Part shown: one piece after another, positions 43,650-52,476 of the stretch
How the letters are laid out: each line of letters begins with the position of its first letter
Position numbering within the stretch: the first letter of the stretch is position 1
DNA from: Gemmatimonadota bacterium
GTDB taxonomy: Bacteria; Gemmatimonadota; Gemmatimonadetes; Gemmatimonadales; Gemmatimonadaceae
Direction of reading: 5' to 3'
Length of the DNA: 64,000 nucleotides
Assembly: GCA_023249375.1 (NCBI GenBank)
Contig: JAHFCT010000003.1
Coordinates: forward strand, 85,979-149,978
Notes under the pieces: generated by a model
What the model was told of the DNA's origin: nothing
Seen by the model: the letters and a program-made list of their open reading frames with translations, nothing else
Database searches by the model: none
Made by a program: the position numbers and the translations under genes

Positions 43650-45149
43650 TCAACGGAGCTTCGTCCAGAATAGAATCACTCCGCATGTGGTCCGATCAAA
43701 CCGGAATTCCGCCGGCATCGTCGCCTCCGAGTACACTTCGACGCCGGTGAGCAGCTTCGGCCGCAGGAAGTTGTCGACCGCGTCCGCGGAAAAGTCTGGC
43801 AGGGCAAGCCCGTTCAGGTAGATCGTCGGGATACACCAGTTCGCCCCCGAACCGCGCATCAGCAGCCGCCGGTCGAGTGGGTTGATGATGTCGGTGGACA
43901 CGGCAGCCAACGAATCGGCCCACATGCTGATGGTGTCCGACGCGTAGCCGATGCGCACCCCGCTCATCACCCTGAACAGATCGGTGACTTCGAACGCACC
44001 ACGGCGCGCGATATCCGCTGGCGTCAGGTAGTGCCCGGCGCCGCTGCGCCGCCGCTGCTCGAATCCGGTGCCGAGCCGCTCGGGAAGCATGTGCGCCGTG
44101 ATCTTCACCGTGTCGAGTACCGCCTGAAACGTGGACAGCGCCACGCGCACCGGCACGCCGTCGGGCACCACATCCACGGCACGCCGCTCAGCGTAGAAAC
44201 CGACCGCGCGGACCTCGAGGACGCGTGTGCCAGTCGGCACACGTGCCAGCGTCCACTCGCCCTGCTCGTTTGCACGCGCCTCGCTGCTGCCGGAAATCGC
44301 CACGATGGCGCCCGCCAAACGGCGGTTGCCCTCGGCAGCCAGCACCGCGCCGCGCACGACGCCGTCCCCCGCGCGCTGCCGGTGTTGCCGTACGAGCGTG
44401 TCGCTCGGCGGCACGGAATCGGCGGTCGCGACCGTTCTCGCCGAGCCGAGATACAGTTCGCGTCGCAGAAATCCGTGCGCAGGCACCTGAAGCTCAATCA
44501 CGTCCGTCGACTCATCGCCGAGCGCCGCACTCAGAAACATCGTGCCGCCTTTCGGCACGTCGCAGAGTGCGAACCAGCCGTTCGCCGCCGTCGTATCAAC
44601 CAGGCGCGGCCGGCGCCGGTCGACACCGTTCTTGGAAATGGTGTACTCCATCCAGTCCCCGATCACCGTCGCTCCAACGCGTGGAGCGCGGGTGCGCGCA
44701 TCGCGAACGACGCCGATAACGACCGCTTCCGGCATCCGTCCGGCGCGGGCCCCGCAAATCGCCTCCCGAAGCTGCAAGGGCGACGGCGTTGCCAGGTCCA
44801 TCCGCACTGCGCGCTGCCGTCGGACAAGCACGTCGTGCAGCGGCGCCTCGACACCCAGCGAGTCGAGCAGCGGATGGAAGAACCCGAGCGTGTAGCGCCC
44901 GTCCGCCACCCCGTCGACGGCGAAACGGCCAAGCGAATCGGAGAGCACCGTGCGCGAAAAACGCTGCTGGTCCTCCGCGTCCACGAGCTGCACCCACGCA
45001 CCACCCAGCGGCACGCGCGCGACGCTGTCACGCACGATGCCGCTGATCGTGGCGCCGCCCGTGCGCCGCGGCGCGTCAGCACTCTGCGCGAGTATTGCGG
45101 ACGCCAGCAGGGTGAGTGCCGCGCCAATCATGAGGGGCCGAACTCGCAT
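43650..45149 (-). CDS. Carboxypeptidase-regulatory plus TonB-plug-like protein, no barrel (paralogue 1)
   Basis: The 499-residue product has a signal peptide (MRVRPLMIGAALTLLASAILAQ). One carboxypeptidase-regulatory-like domain follows (SGIVRDSVARVPLGGAWVQLVDAE...), then further similar beta domains (GVVRDARTRAPRVGATVIG; RGAVLAAEGNRRLAGAIVAISG). A C-terminal plug-like domain starts near residue 385 (HYLTPADIARRGAFEVTDLFRVMSGVRI) and ends CGVILFWTK. The beta-barrel that normally follows a plug is absent. It is probably a periplasmic or surface-exposed protein. GGAGAG lies 6 bases before the ATG. It starts 13 bp downstream of its paralogue. Confidence 0.85.
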   Translation of the reverse strand: MRVRPLMIGAALTLLASAILAQSADAPRRTGGATISGIVRDSVARVPLGGAWVQLVDAEDQQRFSRTVLSDSLGRFAVDGVADGRYTLGFFHPLLDSLGVEAPLHDVLVRRQRAVRMDLATPSPLQLREAICGARAGRMPEAVVIGVVRDARTRAPRVGATVIGDWMEYTISKNGVDRRRPRLVDTTAANGWFALCDVPKGGTMFLSAALGDESTDVIELQVPAHGFLRRELYLGSARTVATADSVPPSDTLVRQHRQRAGDGVVRGAVLAAEGNRRLAGAIVAISGSSEARANEQGEWTLARVPTGTRVLEVRAVGFYAERRAVDVVPDGVPVRVALSTFQAVLDTVKITAHMLPERLGTGFEQRRRSGAGHYLTPADIARRGAFEVTDLFRVMSGVRIGYASDTISMWADSLAAVSTDIINPLDRRLLMRGSGANWCIPTIYLNGLALPDFSADAVDNFLRPKLLTGVEVYSEATMPAEFRFDRTTCGVILFWTKLR

Positions 45150-45162
45150 GGGAGGCTCTCCG

Positions 45163-46620
45163 CTACTTCATCCAGATCACGATGGCGCCACACCCCGACA
45201 GTCCAATTTCAAACTGCGGCGGCATCGTTGCTTCATTGTAGACTTCGATGGCGCGCACGTTCTTCGCGCGCGCCATGGTGTCGAGCTCGTCGGCCGACAG
45301 GCTGAACATGCGAAGCCCGTCGATGTACGTCGCTGGCTGGCACCAGCCGTTGCCAAACGCGCTGCGCACCATGACGCGCGCCTGCCCCATCGTGTCGAGC
45401 TCGATGCGGACGCCGGGCAGGTTCTTGAACACGTCCGACGTCTCAATCACGCCGCGGCGCACAAGATCTTCCGCGGTGAGATACGTGCCCATGCCCGTAC
45501 GGCGGCGGGCATCGAATCCCGTGTCGAGCAGTTTGGGCGCACTCTTCGCCACGATCTTGACGGTGTCAAGCACGGCCTTGAATGTCGACAGTGCCAGTCG
45601 GGTGGGCGGCGCGCCGTCCATGACATCGACGGATCGGCGCAGCGGATAGAAGCCGACCGCGTGCACCTCGAGGACGCGCGTGCCGAGCGGCGCGTTCCCA
45701 ACGAACCACTCGCCGCGGTTGTCGGCTCGCGACATCGGGCCTTCGGCGACACGCACCTGCGCTCCCGTCAGCGCGCGCTCTCCTTCGACGGTCACCACCG
45801 TGCCGCGCACGCGGCCGTCGCCAACGTGCATGCTCTGTGGACGCAGCGCCAGCGAATCGGCGCGCGTCGTCGTGTCGCGCACGGCAACGGTTCTTGCCGC
45901 ACCGAGATACAGGTCACGCCGCAGGAACCCCTCGGCCGGCACCTCGGCATCGATCATGTCCGTGCTGTCGGCGCCGCGGCTGGCGATCAGGAACATCGTC
46001 CCCCCGGCAGGCGCATTGCACAGCGCGAACCATCCATTGCTTCCGGTCGTCACCACCAGGCGCGGCCGGCGACGGTCAATCCCGCCCGGTGTGAACGAAA
46101 TCTCAAGCCAGTCGCCGTTCACCGTGACACCCGCGGCCGGCGCGCCGCCGGGCACCGTGCGCACGACGCCCACCACGGCCGCGCCGTTCACCACCACGCC
46201 CGAGTCCTTTCCGGAGCGCACGCCGCAGATCATCGCGTTCAGCGTCGCCCCCGACGGAATGCCAAGATCGGCGTGCACGGCACGCCGCCCCACGATCGTC
46301 ACCGCGTGCAGCCGGGGCTCGATACCAAGTGAATCGAGCAACGGATGGAAGAAGCCAAGCGAGTAGCGCCCATCGGGCACGTCGTCGAAGGCGTAGCGGC
46401 CCAGCGAGTCCGACATCACGGTGCGCGCCGACTCCGTCCGGCCATCCGACGCAACCAGCTGCACCCACGCACCGCCGAGCGGCGCACGCGCCACGCTGTC
46501 GCGCACCGTCCCGCTCACCACCGTGCCCGCGAGGTGCTCCGCAGCCGCCGGCGCCTGCGCGGCCGCGACGCGTGCGCAGAGCGCCAACGATGCAACTGCG
46601 TGGAGGATGCCGTGCCGCAT
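45163..46620 (-). CDS. Carboxypeptidase-regulatory plus TonB-plug-like protein, no barrel (paralogue 2)
   Basis: The 485-residue product is co-linear with the downstream neighbour over its whole length. Shared landmarks are SGTVRDSVARAPLGGAWVQLV, DGRYSLGFFHPLLDSLGIE, GGIDRRRPRLVVTTGSNGWFALCNAPAGGTMF, GTRVLEVHAVGFYPLRRSVDV and the ending CGAIVIWMK. It has its own signal peptide (HGILHAVASLALCARVAAAQ). The pair is a tandem duplication that has since diverged. Function unknown; the family is found near TonB receptors. Confidence 0.85.
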   Translation of the reverse strand: MRHGILHAVASLALCARVAAAQAPAAAEHLAGTVVSGTVRDSVARAPLGGAWVQLVASDGRTESARTVMSDSLGRYAFDDVPDGRYSLGFFHPLLDSLGIEPRLHAVTIVGRRAVHADLGIPSGATLNAMICGVRSGKDSGVVVNGAAVVGVVRTVPGGAPAAGVTVNGDWLEISFTPGGIDRRRPRLVVTTGSNGWFALCNAPAGGTMFLIASRGADSTDMIDAEVPAEGFLRRDLYLGAARTVAVRDTTTRADSLALRPQSMHVGDGRVRGTVVTVEGERALTGAQVRVAEGPMSRADNRGEWFVGNAPLGTRVLEVHAVGFYPLRRSVDVMDGAPPTRLALSTFKAVLDTVKIVAKSAPKLLDTGFDARRRTGMGTYLTAEDLVRRGVIETSDVFKNLPGVRIELDTMGQARVMVRSAFGNGWCQPATYIDGLRMFSLSADELDTMARAKNVRAIEVYNEATMPPQFEIGLSGCGAIVIWMK

Positions 46621-46724
46621 GCGCCGGTGGGAGGTTTGGGTGGCTACCGACCAACCTACTGACGATCATCTGTCGCGCCAGAGGAGCGCCGGCCGCCGGG
46701 CCCGGCGCGCGTCGAGTGCGGTGG

Positions 46725-47291
46725 TCAGGCCCGGAGCGTCTTCAGGGCCGCCGTCCAGCGGAACAGTTCGTCCAGCATCGCCGCCGCGTCCTTCACCGCC
46801 TTCTCGCCGGGCGTGAAGACGCCCGTCTCCTTATCGATGAGCTTCGGCAGCCCGTGAATGGACACCTGCTCGAGCAGCGGTACCAGCTTGAGCGTCGTCA
46901 CAATCGGCTTGATCGCCTGCACGCTGCGCAGGCCGCCGGAAACGCCGCCATAGCTGCAGAAGCCTACCGGCTTGTAGTTCCACTCTCTGAACAGGTACTG
47001 CATCGCGTTCAGCAGCGACGGTGGCGCCGTGAAGTTGTACTCCGGCTGCACAAAGACGAACGCGTCGGCGCGGCTGACGGACGCGCTCCACCGCTTCGTG
47101 TGCTCGTGCACGTACTTCGCATGCCGAGGATGTTCGGGTTCATCGAAGATCGGCAGGTTGAACGCCGCGAGGTCCACGAGTTCCACATCGAACTTCGCGT
47201 GCGCGAGTGCCTGCTCCTGCATCCACGCGGCCACGGTCGGGCCCTGCCGCCCCGGCCGCGTGCTCGCGATGACTATCTGTAGGGTGTACAT
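46725..47291 (-). CDS. NADPH-dependent FMN reductase
   Basis: The 188-residue flavodoxin-fold protein has the FMN phosphate-binding loop STRPGRQG at residues 10-17, the PEYNFTAPPSLLNAMQYL motif and YGGVSGGLRSVQ. It reduces FMN, quinones or azo-type compounds with NADPH. The gene lies 41 bp downstream of the LLM oxidoreductase gene on the same strand. Flavin-dependent monooxygenases of that class often need such a reductase, so cooperation is plausible. Confidence 0.92.
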   Translation of the reverse strand: MYTLQIVIASTRPGRQGPTVAAWMQEQALAHAKFDVELVDLAAFNLPIFDEPEHPRHAKYVHEHTKRWSASVSRADAFVFVQPEYNFTAPPSLLNAMQYLFREWNYKPVGFCSYGGVSGGLRSVQAIKPIVTTLKLVPLLEQVSIHGLPKLIDKETGVFTPGEKAVKDAAAMLDELFRWTAALKTLRA

Positions 47292-47332
47292 GACGCCTTG
47301 GTGTGGTTGAATGAACGGTCGCCTACGCCCTG

Positions 47333-48373
47333 CTATACCTCGTGTCCCAGCGCCTTTCGCACCGCCGGCGCCACAACGGTTCCATACAACTCAATTGCCC
47401 GCAGCATCTGCGCGTGCGGCATCGTGCCGACGCTGAGCTGCAGCAGAAAACGGTCCATCCCGAACAGCTCGCGCTCGTAGAGGATCTTGTCGATCACCTG
47501 CTGCGGGCTGCCCAGCAGCAGCGCCCCCGATGGACCGCGCTCGCGATCGAAGTGCGCCCGCGATGGTGGCGGCCACCCGCGCTCGCGCCCAATGCGCCCC
47601 ATCACGTCCGCATACCGCGGCCAGAACGACTCGGCCGCTTCCTGCTCCGTGTCGGCCAGGAAGCCGTGCGAGTTGATGCTCACGCGCGCCTTCGCCGGAT
47701 CGTGCCCCGCGCGCGCCCACGCGTCACGGTAGATCTCCACGAACGGCGTGAAGCGCGCCGGCTCGCCGCCGATGATCGCGATGGCGAGCGGCAGGCCCAG
47801 CATGCCGGCGCGCGCCGCCGACTGCGGCGTGCCGCCAATCGCTATCCAGACGGGCAGCGGATCCTGCAGCGGCCGCGGATACACGGGCTGATCCTTGAGC
47901 GCCGCGCGATGCTCCCCGCGCCACGTCACCCGTTCGTTGGCGCGCAGCGCGAGCAGCAGGTCGAGCTTTTCGGCGAAGAGCGCGTCGTAGTCGTTGAGGT
48001 CGTACCCGAAGAGCGGAAACGACTCGGTGAACGAACCGCGTCCCGCCATGATCTCGGCGCGGCCGTTCGACAGCAGGTCGAGCGTGCTGAACTCCTGGAA
48101 GACGCGCACCGGATCGTCCGAGCTGAGCACCGACACCGCGCTCGACAGCCGAATGCGCGACGTCCGCGCCGCCGCCGCCGCGAGCACGACGGCAGGCGCC
48201 GACACCGCAAAGTCCGGTCGGTGATGCTCGCCGACGCCGTAGACGTCCAGTCCCACCTGATCGGCGAGTGCGATCTCCTCCAGCAGGTGCTGCAGCCGTT
48301 CCGCCGCGCCCGTGCGCGAGCCGGTGGCCGGATCAATCGTGGTTTCCGCGAAGCTGTAAATACCGAGTTCCAA
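47333..48373 (-). CDS. LLM-class (luciferase-like) flavin-dependent oxidoreductase
   Basis: The 346-residue TIM-barrel protein has the LLM landmarks [60 protein letters not shown] and [17 protein letters not shown]. It oxidises an unknown substrate using reduced FMN, probably supplied by the neighbouring FMN reductase. The start codon is TTG at 48373 with AGGCGG about 5 bases upstream. Confidence 0.92.
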   Translation of the reverse strand: MELGIYSFAETTIDPATGSRTGAAERLQHLLEEIALADQVGLDVYGVGEHHRPDFAVSAPAVVLAAAAARTSRIRLSSAVSVLSSDDPVRVFQEFSTLDLLSNGRAEIMAGRGSFTESFPLFGYDLNDYDALFAEKLDLLLALRANERVTWRGEHRAALKDQPVYPRPLQDPLPVWIAIGGTPQSAARAGMLGLPLAIAIIGGEPARFTPFVEIYRDAWARAGHDPAKARVSINSHGFLADTEQEAAESFWPRYADVMGRIGRERGWPPPSRAHFDRERGPSGALLLGSPQQVIDKILYERELFGMDRFLLQLSVGTMPHAQMLRAIELYGTVVAPAVRKALGHEV

Positions 48374-48400
48374 GGGGCCGCCTATTTATCTTTGTACTGA

Positions 48401-48432
48401 GATATATGTCGGCGCGCGTGCCGGGACAAGCC
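48401..48432 (-). promoter_or_regulatory. Possible promoter of the LLM oxidoreductase gene
   Basis: On the minus strand TTGTCC and TATATC (48406-48401) are 17 bp apart. Each matches four of six consensus bases. The expected start is about 20 nt upstream of the TTG start codon. Confidence 0.35.
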
Positions 48433-48438
48433 CGGCAC
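48418..48438. promoter_or_regulatory. Perfect 8-bp stem-loop upstream of the alpha/beta hydrolase gene
   Basis: GTGCCGGG (48418-48425) pairs with CCCGGCAC (48431-48438) around ACAAG. It ends 23 bases before the ATG at 48462 and overlaps the putative LLM promoter. It could be an operator for the divergent pair or an mRNA leader stem. Confidence 0.4.
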
Positions 48439-48461
48439 CTGAGGGCGCTTACATTTCCCGC

Positions 48462-49358
48462 ATGAACGCGAAGGATCGCTTCGTCGCCTTCCGGCGCGCC
48501 CTGCCGCGCGCGCCGCATCTCGCGCCGTGCACCGTCGGCGCGCGCGGTCTCGATTTTGCCGTCTATCGCACCCCCGAAGTCCCCGGTGCCGCGCCGCTGC
48601 TCTGCATCAACGGCGGCATGGTCTACTCCCACATCCTGCTCTGGCCCGCCCTCTCGCCGCTCGCCGCCAGGCGGCAGCTCATTCTCTATGATCAGCGCGG
48701 GCGCGGCCACAGCCAGGCGCCGCCCGGCGCGCGTGCCGCCCGCATCGAACACGATGCGCTCGACGTGCGTGCGTTGCGCGAAGCCCTCGGGATTGCGCAA
48801 TGGGATGTCCTCGGCCACTCGTGGGGCGGAGGCATTGCGATGCTTGGCGCGGCCGAGGATCCACAGGGCATCCGCAATCTCGTGCTGGTCGATGCCGTTG
48901 GACTTACACCCGAGTGGCTGGCCGATCTGCACAACGTCGCGCTTTCGCGGCTCACGGGCGACGCGCACGCGCGCCTCGCCGCCTTCGATCCGCTCGAGCT
49001 CAACGATCCGGAACCGGGTCGCCAGGCCGAGTACAACCGGGCGCTGTATCCGGCGTGGTTCCACGACGGCGAACTCGGGGCGATGTTTTCGCCGCCGCTC
49101 GCCCGCAGCGAGACGGGCGCGGCCATCGTTGCGCGGCTGCGCCGTGACGGCTTCGACTGGCGCGAGGCGTCCGCGCGCATTCGCGCGCGTACCCGCCTCA
49201 TCCACGGCGCCTCCGACATGATCCCCGTCGCACAAGCGGAACGCACCGCCGCCATCATTCCCGGAGCGCAGCTGCGGCTCATTCCCGAGGCGGGTCACAT
49301 GCCGTTCTGGGAACAGCCCCAACTGTTCTTCACCGTGGCCGAGGAGTGCCTCGCATGA
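48462..49358 (+). CDS. Alpha/beta-hydrolase (proline iminopeptidase-like)
   Basis: The 298-residue protein has the nucleophile elbow GHSWGGG (serine about residue 128), the oxyanion region CINGGMVYSH, the acid HGASDMIPV and the catalytic histidine EAGHMPFWEQP. The last motif is shared with proline iminopeptidases and lipolytic relatives, so it could be a peptidase or an esterase. It is cytoplasmic (no signal peptide). The next gene overlaps its stop by ATGA. Confidence 0.88.
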   Translation: MNAKDRFVAFRRALPRAPHLAPCTVGARGLDFAVYRTPEVPGAAPLLCINGGMVYSHILLWPALSPLAARRQLILYDQRGRGHSQAPPGARAARIEHDALDVRALREALGIAQWDVLGHSWGGGIAMLGAAEDPQGIRNLVLVDAVGLTPEWLADLHNVALSRLTGDAHARLAAFDPLELNDPEPGRQAEYNRALYPAWFHDGELGAMFSPPLARSETGAAIVARLRRDGFDWREASARIRARTRLIHGASDMIPVAQAERTAAIIPGAQLRLIPEAGHMPFWEQPQLFFTVAEECLA

Positions 49359-50158
49359 AGCGGCCCGTCGTGTTCCTCGTGCTGCTCGTCGCGGCGATGG
49401 CTGTGTTCATCGTCGTGCAGGCGCGCTCCATTCCGCGGCGCGCCTCACCCGCAGCGTCGCGCGCCGACACCACGCCCACCGCCAGTGCGCCGAGTGCGCC
49501 GGGCGCGGCGCCCGTCGCCGCGTCGGCTGACAGCACCGGTCTCGTGAGCATTCGCGCCTCGGCGCAGCCCGCTCCCAAGCGGGACCTCGCCGAAATCCAG
49601 CGGCGGCTCGCCGACGGCGAGCGTGGCACGTACATCCGCGAACTCCTGTTACAGCGCGACGACAACAACACCCGATGGCCGGATCGTCAGGCGGAGCCGC
49701 TGCGCATTTGGATCCAGCCGAGCAGCACGCTCGCCGACTTTCACGGCAGCTACCCCGTGCGCGCGCGCGAGGCGTTCGAGCGGTGGATGCGCGTCGGCGT
49801 CCCGGTGGCGTTCACGTTCGTGGTGGATTCGGCGTCGTGCGACATTCCCGTGACGTGGGTCGACAAGTTCGAGATGCCCATTACCGGCCGCACGCTCTGG
49901 ACGCGCGACCAGTACTGGTGGATCGTCGGTTCCTCCGTCGAGGTCGCGCTGCATCACCAGAGCGGCGCTGCCCTCGATCCGCTGGCCATCTACGTTATCA
50001 CGCTGCACGAGGTGGGCCATGTGCTGGGCCTCGATCACACGCAGGATGATCGCAGCATCATGGCGGCGCGCGTGCGCGTGACCGACCTCAGTGATGTAGA
50101 CGAGCACACGGCGCAGTTGATCTACAGCATTCCGCCCGGTTCGGTGTCCAAACCGTGA
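49355..50158 (+). CDS. Membrane-anchored M10/matrixin-like zinc metalloprotease
   Basis: The 267-residue product has an N-terminal signal anchor (KRPVVFLVLLVAAMAVFIVVQA), an Ala/Pro/Ser-rich spacer, and a metzincin catalytic core. The zinc motif is H218-E219-V-G-H222...H228 (HEVGHVLGLDH), followed by the Met-turn SIMAARV about 12 residues later. It should cleave proteins in the periplasm or at the cell surface. It is translationally coupled to the hydrolase before it (ATGA) and the glycosidase-like gene after it (GTGA). Confidence 0.9.
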   Translation: MKRPVVFLVLLVAAMAVFIVVQARSIPRRASPAASRADTTPTASAPSAPGAAPVAASADSTGLVSIRASAQPAPKRDLAEIQRRLADGERGTYIRELLLQRDDNNTRWPDRQAEPLRIWIQPSSTLADFHGSYPVRAREAFERWMRVGVPVAFTFVVDSASCDIPVTWVDKFEMPITGRTLWTRDQYWWIVGSSVEVALHHQSGAALDPLAIYVITLHEVGHVLGLDHTQDDRSIMAARVRVTDLSDVDEHTAQLIYSIPPGSVSKP

Positions 50159-52380
50159 GGCGTCACGAAGTGCTCGCCGCGGCCGGTCTCTTCTGCTTGG
50201 TGGCGGTCGGCGCCGCGTGGGCACAGCGGCCGATCGACCGAGCATCGGCCCGAGTGCCGGTCGGCGGCGAGCGCGTACCGTCGCCAGTCGTCGACGCGGT
50301 CATCACCGTACATACAGAGCGCCCGCCGGTGAATCGCTTCGACCCGCGCGCCACGTTCGGCGGCGGACTCGATGGCCACGGCAAGGGTGCCGTCGCCGAC
50401 GTCTTCACCCCCGCGAACATCGCGGCGATGAAGACAACGGGTCTCACGATGGCCACGGTTCGCCTGCGCACCGAACTGGGCGTGCGGGCGTGGCACTGGA
50501 ATCCGCAGGGGCGCTGGAGTGATGCGTCGCACCATCAAGGCTACTGGACGTCGAACGATCGTGCGCCGGCGCCGATTCTGCTCACGCACGGCTATCGCCT
50601 GCCGCGGCGCGGCACCACCGACGAAAACGACGACAGCGCGTTCTCGCGTCTCGACGACGGCGATACGGCATCATTCTGGAAGAGCAATCCATATCTAGCG
50701 CAGCGCTTCACGGGCACCGCCGACTCGCTGCTCCCGCAGTGGGTGATCGTCGACCTCGGCCGGCCCGTGGCCGTGAACGCGATGCGGATTCACTGGGGCG
50801 CCCCGCATGCCGCGGCCTTTCGCGTGCAGTACTGGCACGGCGAAGAAGTGCACGACATCGACGAGAACCCGCCTGGCCGCTGGATCACGTTCCCCAACGG
50901 CAGTGAACCGCACGGACACGGCGGTGTTGAAACGCGCGCGCTGAGTGACTCCACGGTGCTCGCGCGCTTTGTCCGGCTCGTGCTCACGGCGAGCGCGCAC
51001 AACGCGCCGGCGGGCGCCACCGATCCACGCGACTCGCTGGGCTATGCGATTCGCGAACTCGAAATCGGCGTGCGAGCGAACGGTGTCTTGCTCGACGCGG
51101 TGCGGCACGGCAGCATCTCGTCGCGACAGTCCACCACGTACACGTCGAGCACGGACTCGTGGCACCGCGCCACCGACATCGACACCGACCTCGAGCAACC
51201 GGGCTTCGACCGCGTCTTTCGCAGTTCGCTGACGTTCGACCGTCCCGCGATGGTGCCGGTGCCCGTGCTGTATGGCACGCCCGAGGACGCCGCCGCGGAA
51301 GTGCGGTTCCTGCGCCAGCGCGGCTATCCCATCGGCCGCATCGAAATGGGAGAGGAACCTGACGGCCAGTACGTGACGCCCGAGGACTATGCCGCGCTCT
51401 ACGCCCAAGTGGCGCGCGCCATCCGTACCTCATGGCCCAATGCGCCGCTCGGCGGCCCGGGGTTTCAGGGCCTCGAGAGCCGCGTGATGTTCGCGTGGCC
51501 CAGCGACACCACCGGCGAGACGTGGATTCCGCGCTTCCTCGCCGCGCTGCGCCAGCGTGGCCGTCCCGGCGATTTCACCTTCTTCTCGTTCGAGTGGTAT
51601 CCGTGGGATGACATCTGCGGGCCAGCCGCGCCGCAGCTCGCGGCCGCCTCGGCGCGACTCGCGGACCGGCTGGGCCAGGTGGAGCGCGATGGCATTCCGC
51701 CAAGCGTCCCGTGGGTGATCGCGGAGTACGGATATTCCGCGTTCGCCGGGCAATCGCAGGTGGAACTGTCGGGGGCGCTGCTCAACGCCGACATCGTCGG
51801 ACGCTTTCTGATGCTCGGCGGGCGCGCAGCGTATCTGTATGGATGGGAGCCCACGTCACTCGACAAGTCGCCGCGGTGCGAGGCGTGGGGCAACAACATG
51901 CTGTTTCTCGCGGACGACCGGCGACGCATCCAGGCCCGCGTCGCCACGTATCATGGCCTGCAGCTCCTCACGCAGCAGTGGACATCGCCGCGCGGCGGCG
52001 TGCACGCGATGTTTGCCGCGGAATCGAGTGTCCGTGACGCCGAGGAGAACGAACTGCTCTCGGCCTATGTGCTACGACTGCCCGACGGCTCGTGGAGTGC
52101 GCTGCTCGTCAACAAGGATCCATCGCGCAGCTATCGCGTGACGTTCAAGACGGGCGCCAATGCCGGCGGTCTCGTCTCCGAGCCGCGAACAGTGCGGAGC
52201 TTCTCGGCGGCGCAGTACGAGTGGAAGGCGGACGGCGCAAACGGGCATCCGGTGCGCAGTGATTCGCCGACGCGGCAGATGCTGGGGACGAATGATGACC
52301 TCGTTGTCCCGCCGTACTCGTTGACGGTCGTGCGGACTCGGCATGCCAACGCAGAGAGACGGGGCACGCAGGATCGCTAG
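50155..52380 (+). CDS. Secreted glycoside-hydrolase-like protein with internal discoidin (F5/8 type C) domain
   Basis: The 741-residue product starts with a signal peptide (HEVLAAAGLFCLVAVGAAWAQ). Residues 150-320 look like an F5/8-type C carbohydrate-binding domain (WVIVDLGRPVAVNAMRIHWG, RFVRLVLTAS). The second half looks like a clan-A TIM barrel: the E401-P pair in GEEPDGQYVTPEDY matches the acid/base position and E524 in WVIAEYGYSAF the nucleophile. This suggests a retaining glycosidase of unknown specificity (GH39/GH79-like), an inference from two motifs. GTG start overlaps the previous stop. Confidence 0.78.
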   Translation: MRRHEVLAAAGLFCLVAVGAAWAQRPIDRASARVPVGGERVPSPVVDAVITVHTERPPVNRFDPRATFGGGLDGHGKGAVADVFTPANIAAMKTTGLTMATVRLRTELGVRAWHWNPQGRWSDASHHQGYWTSNDRAPAPILLTHGYRLPRRGTTDENDDSAFSRLDDGDTASFWKSNPYLAQRFTGTADSLLPQWVIVDLGRPVAVNAMRIHWGAPHAAAFRVQYWHGEEVHDIDENPPGRWITFPNGSEPHGHGGVETRALSDSTVLARFVRLVLTASAHNAPAGATDPRDSLGYAIRELEIGVRANGVLLDAVRHGSISSRQSTTYTSSTDSWHRATDIDTDLEQPGFDRVFRSSLTFDRPAMVPVPVLYGTPEDAAAEVRFLRQRGYPIGRIEMGEEPDGQYVTPEDYAALYAQVARAIRTSWPNAPLGGPGFQGLESRVMFAWPSDTTGETWIPRFLAALRQRGRPGDFTFFSFEWYPWDDICGPAAPQLAAASARLADRLGQVERDGIPPSVPWVIAEYGYSAFAGQSQVELSGALLNADIVGRFLMLGGRAAYLYGWEPTSLDKSPRCEAWGNNMLFLADDRRRIQARVATYHGLQLLTQQWTSPRGGVHAMFAAESSVRDAEENELLSAYVLRLPDGSWSALLVNKDPSRSYRVTFKTGANAGGLVSEPRTVRSFSAAQYEWKADGANGHPVRSDSPTRQMLGTNDDLVVPPYSLTVVRTRHANAERRGTQDR

Positions 52381-52397
52381 ATCCGTCGTGCCCCGTC
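52358..52397 (+). terminator. Stem-loop across the glycosidase-like stop codon
   Basis: GACGGGGCACG (52358-52368) pairs with CGTGCCCCGTC (52387-52397), and an inner GGATC/GATCC stem sits in the loop. The TAG stop is in the loop region. It lies between convergent genes, 80 bp before the PDZ gene's stop. Confidence 0.55.
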
Positions 52398-52411
52398 CGG
52401 TTGTCTCATCT

Positions 52412-52432
52412 TCTGCCGTCTGCGGTCTGTCG
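52412..52432. repeat. Heptamer repeat locus H4 (single, degenerate arm)
   Basis: Three in-register heptamers (TCTGCCG, TCTGCGG, TCTGTCG) lie in the convergent gap between the glycosidase-like gene and the PDZ gene. The match is partial and the opposite arm is not seen. Confidence 0.5.
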
Positions 52433-52476
52433 TCGGTTGTCGGTAATCGGCTTCTGTTGCCGCTTGCTGCGCCAGC

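Noticed and set aside
46686-46708. GCGCCGG/CCGGCGC stem between the FMN reductase and the plug-only paralogue
   Set aside because: The stem is seven pairs with no T-tract, and such stems are common by chance in this G+C-rich DNA.
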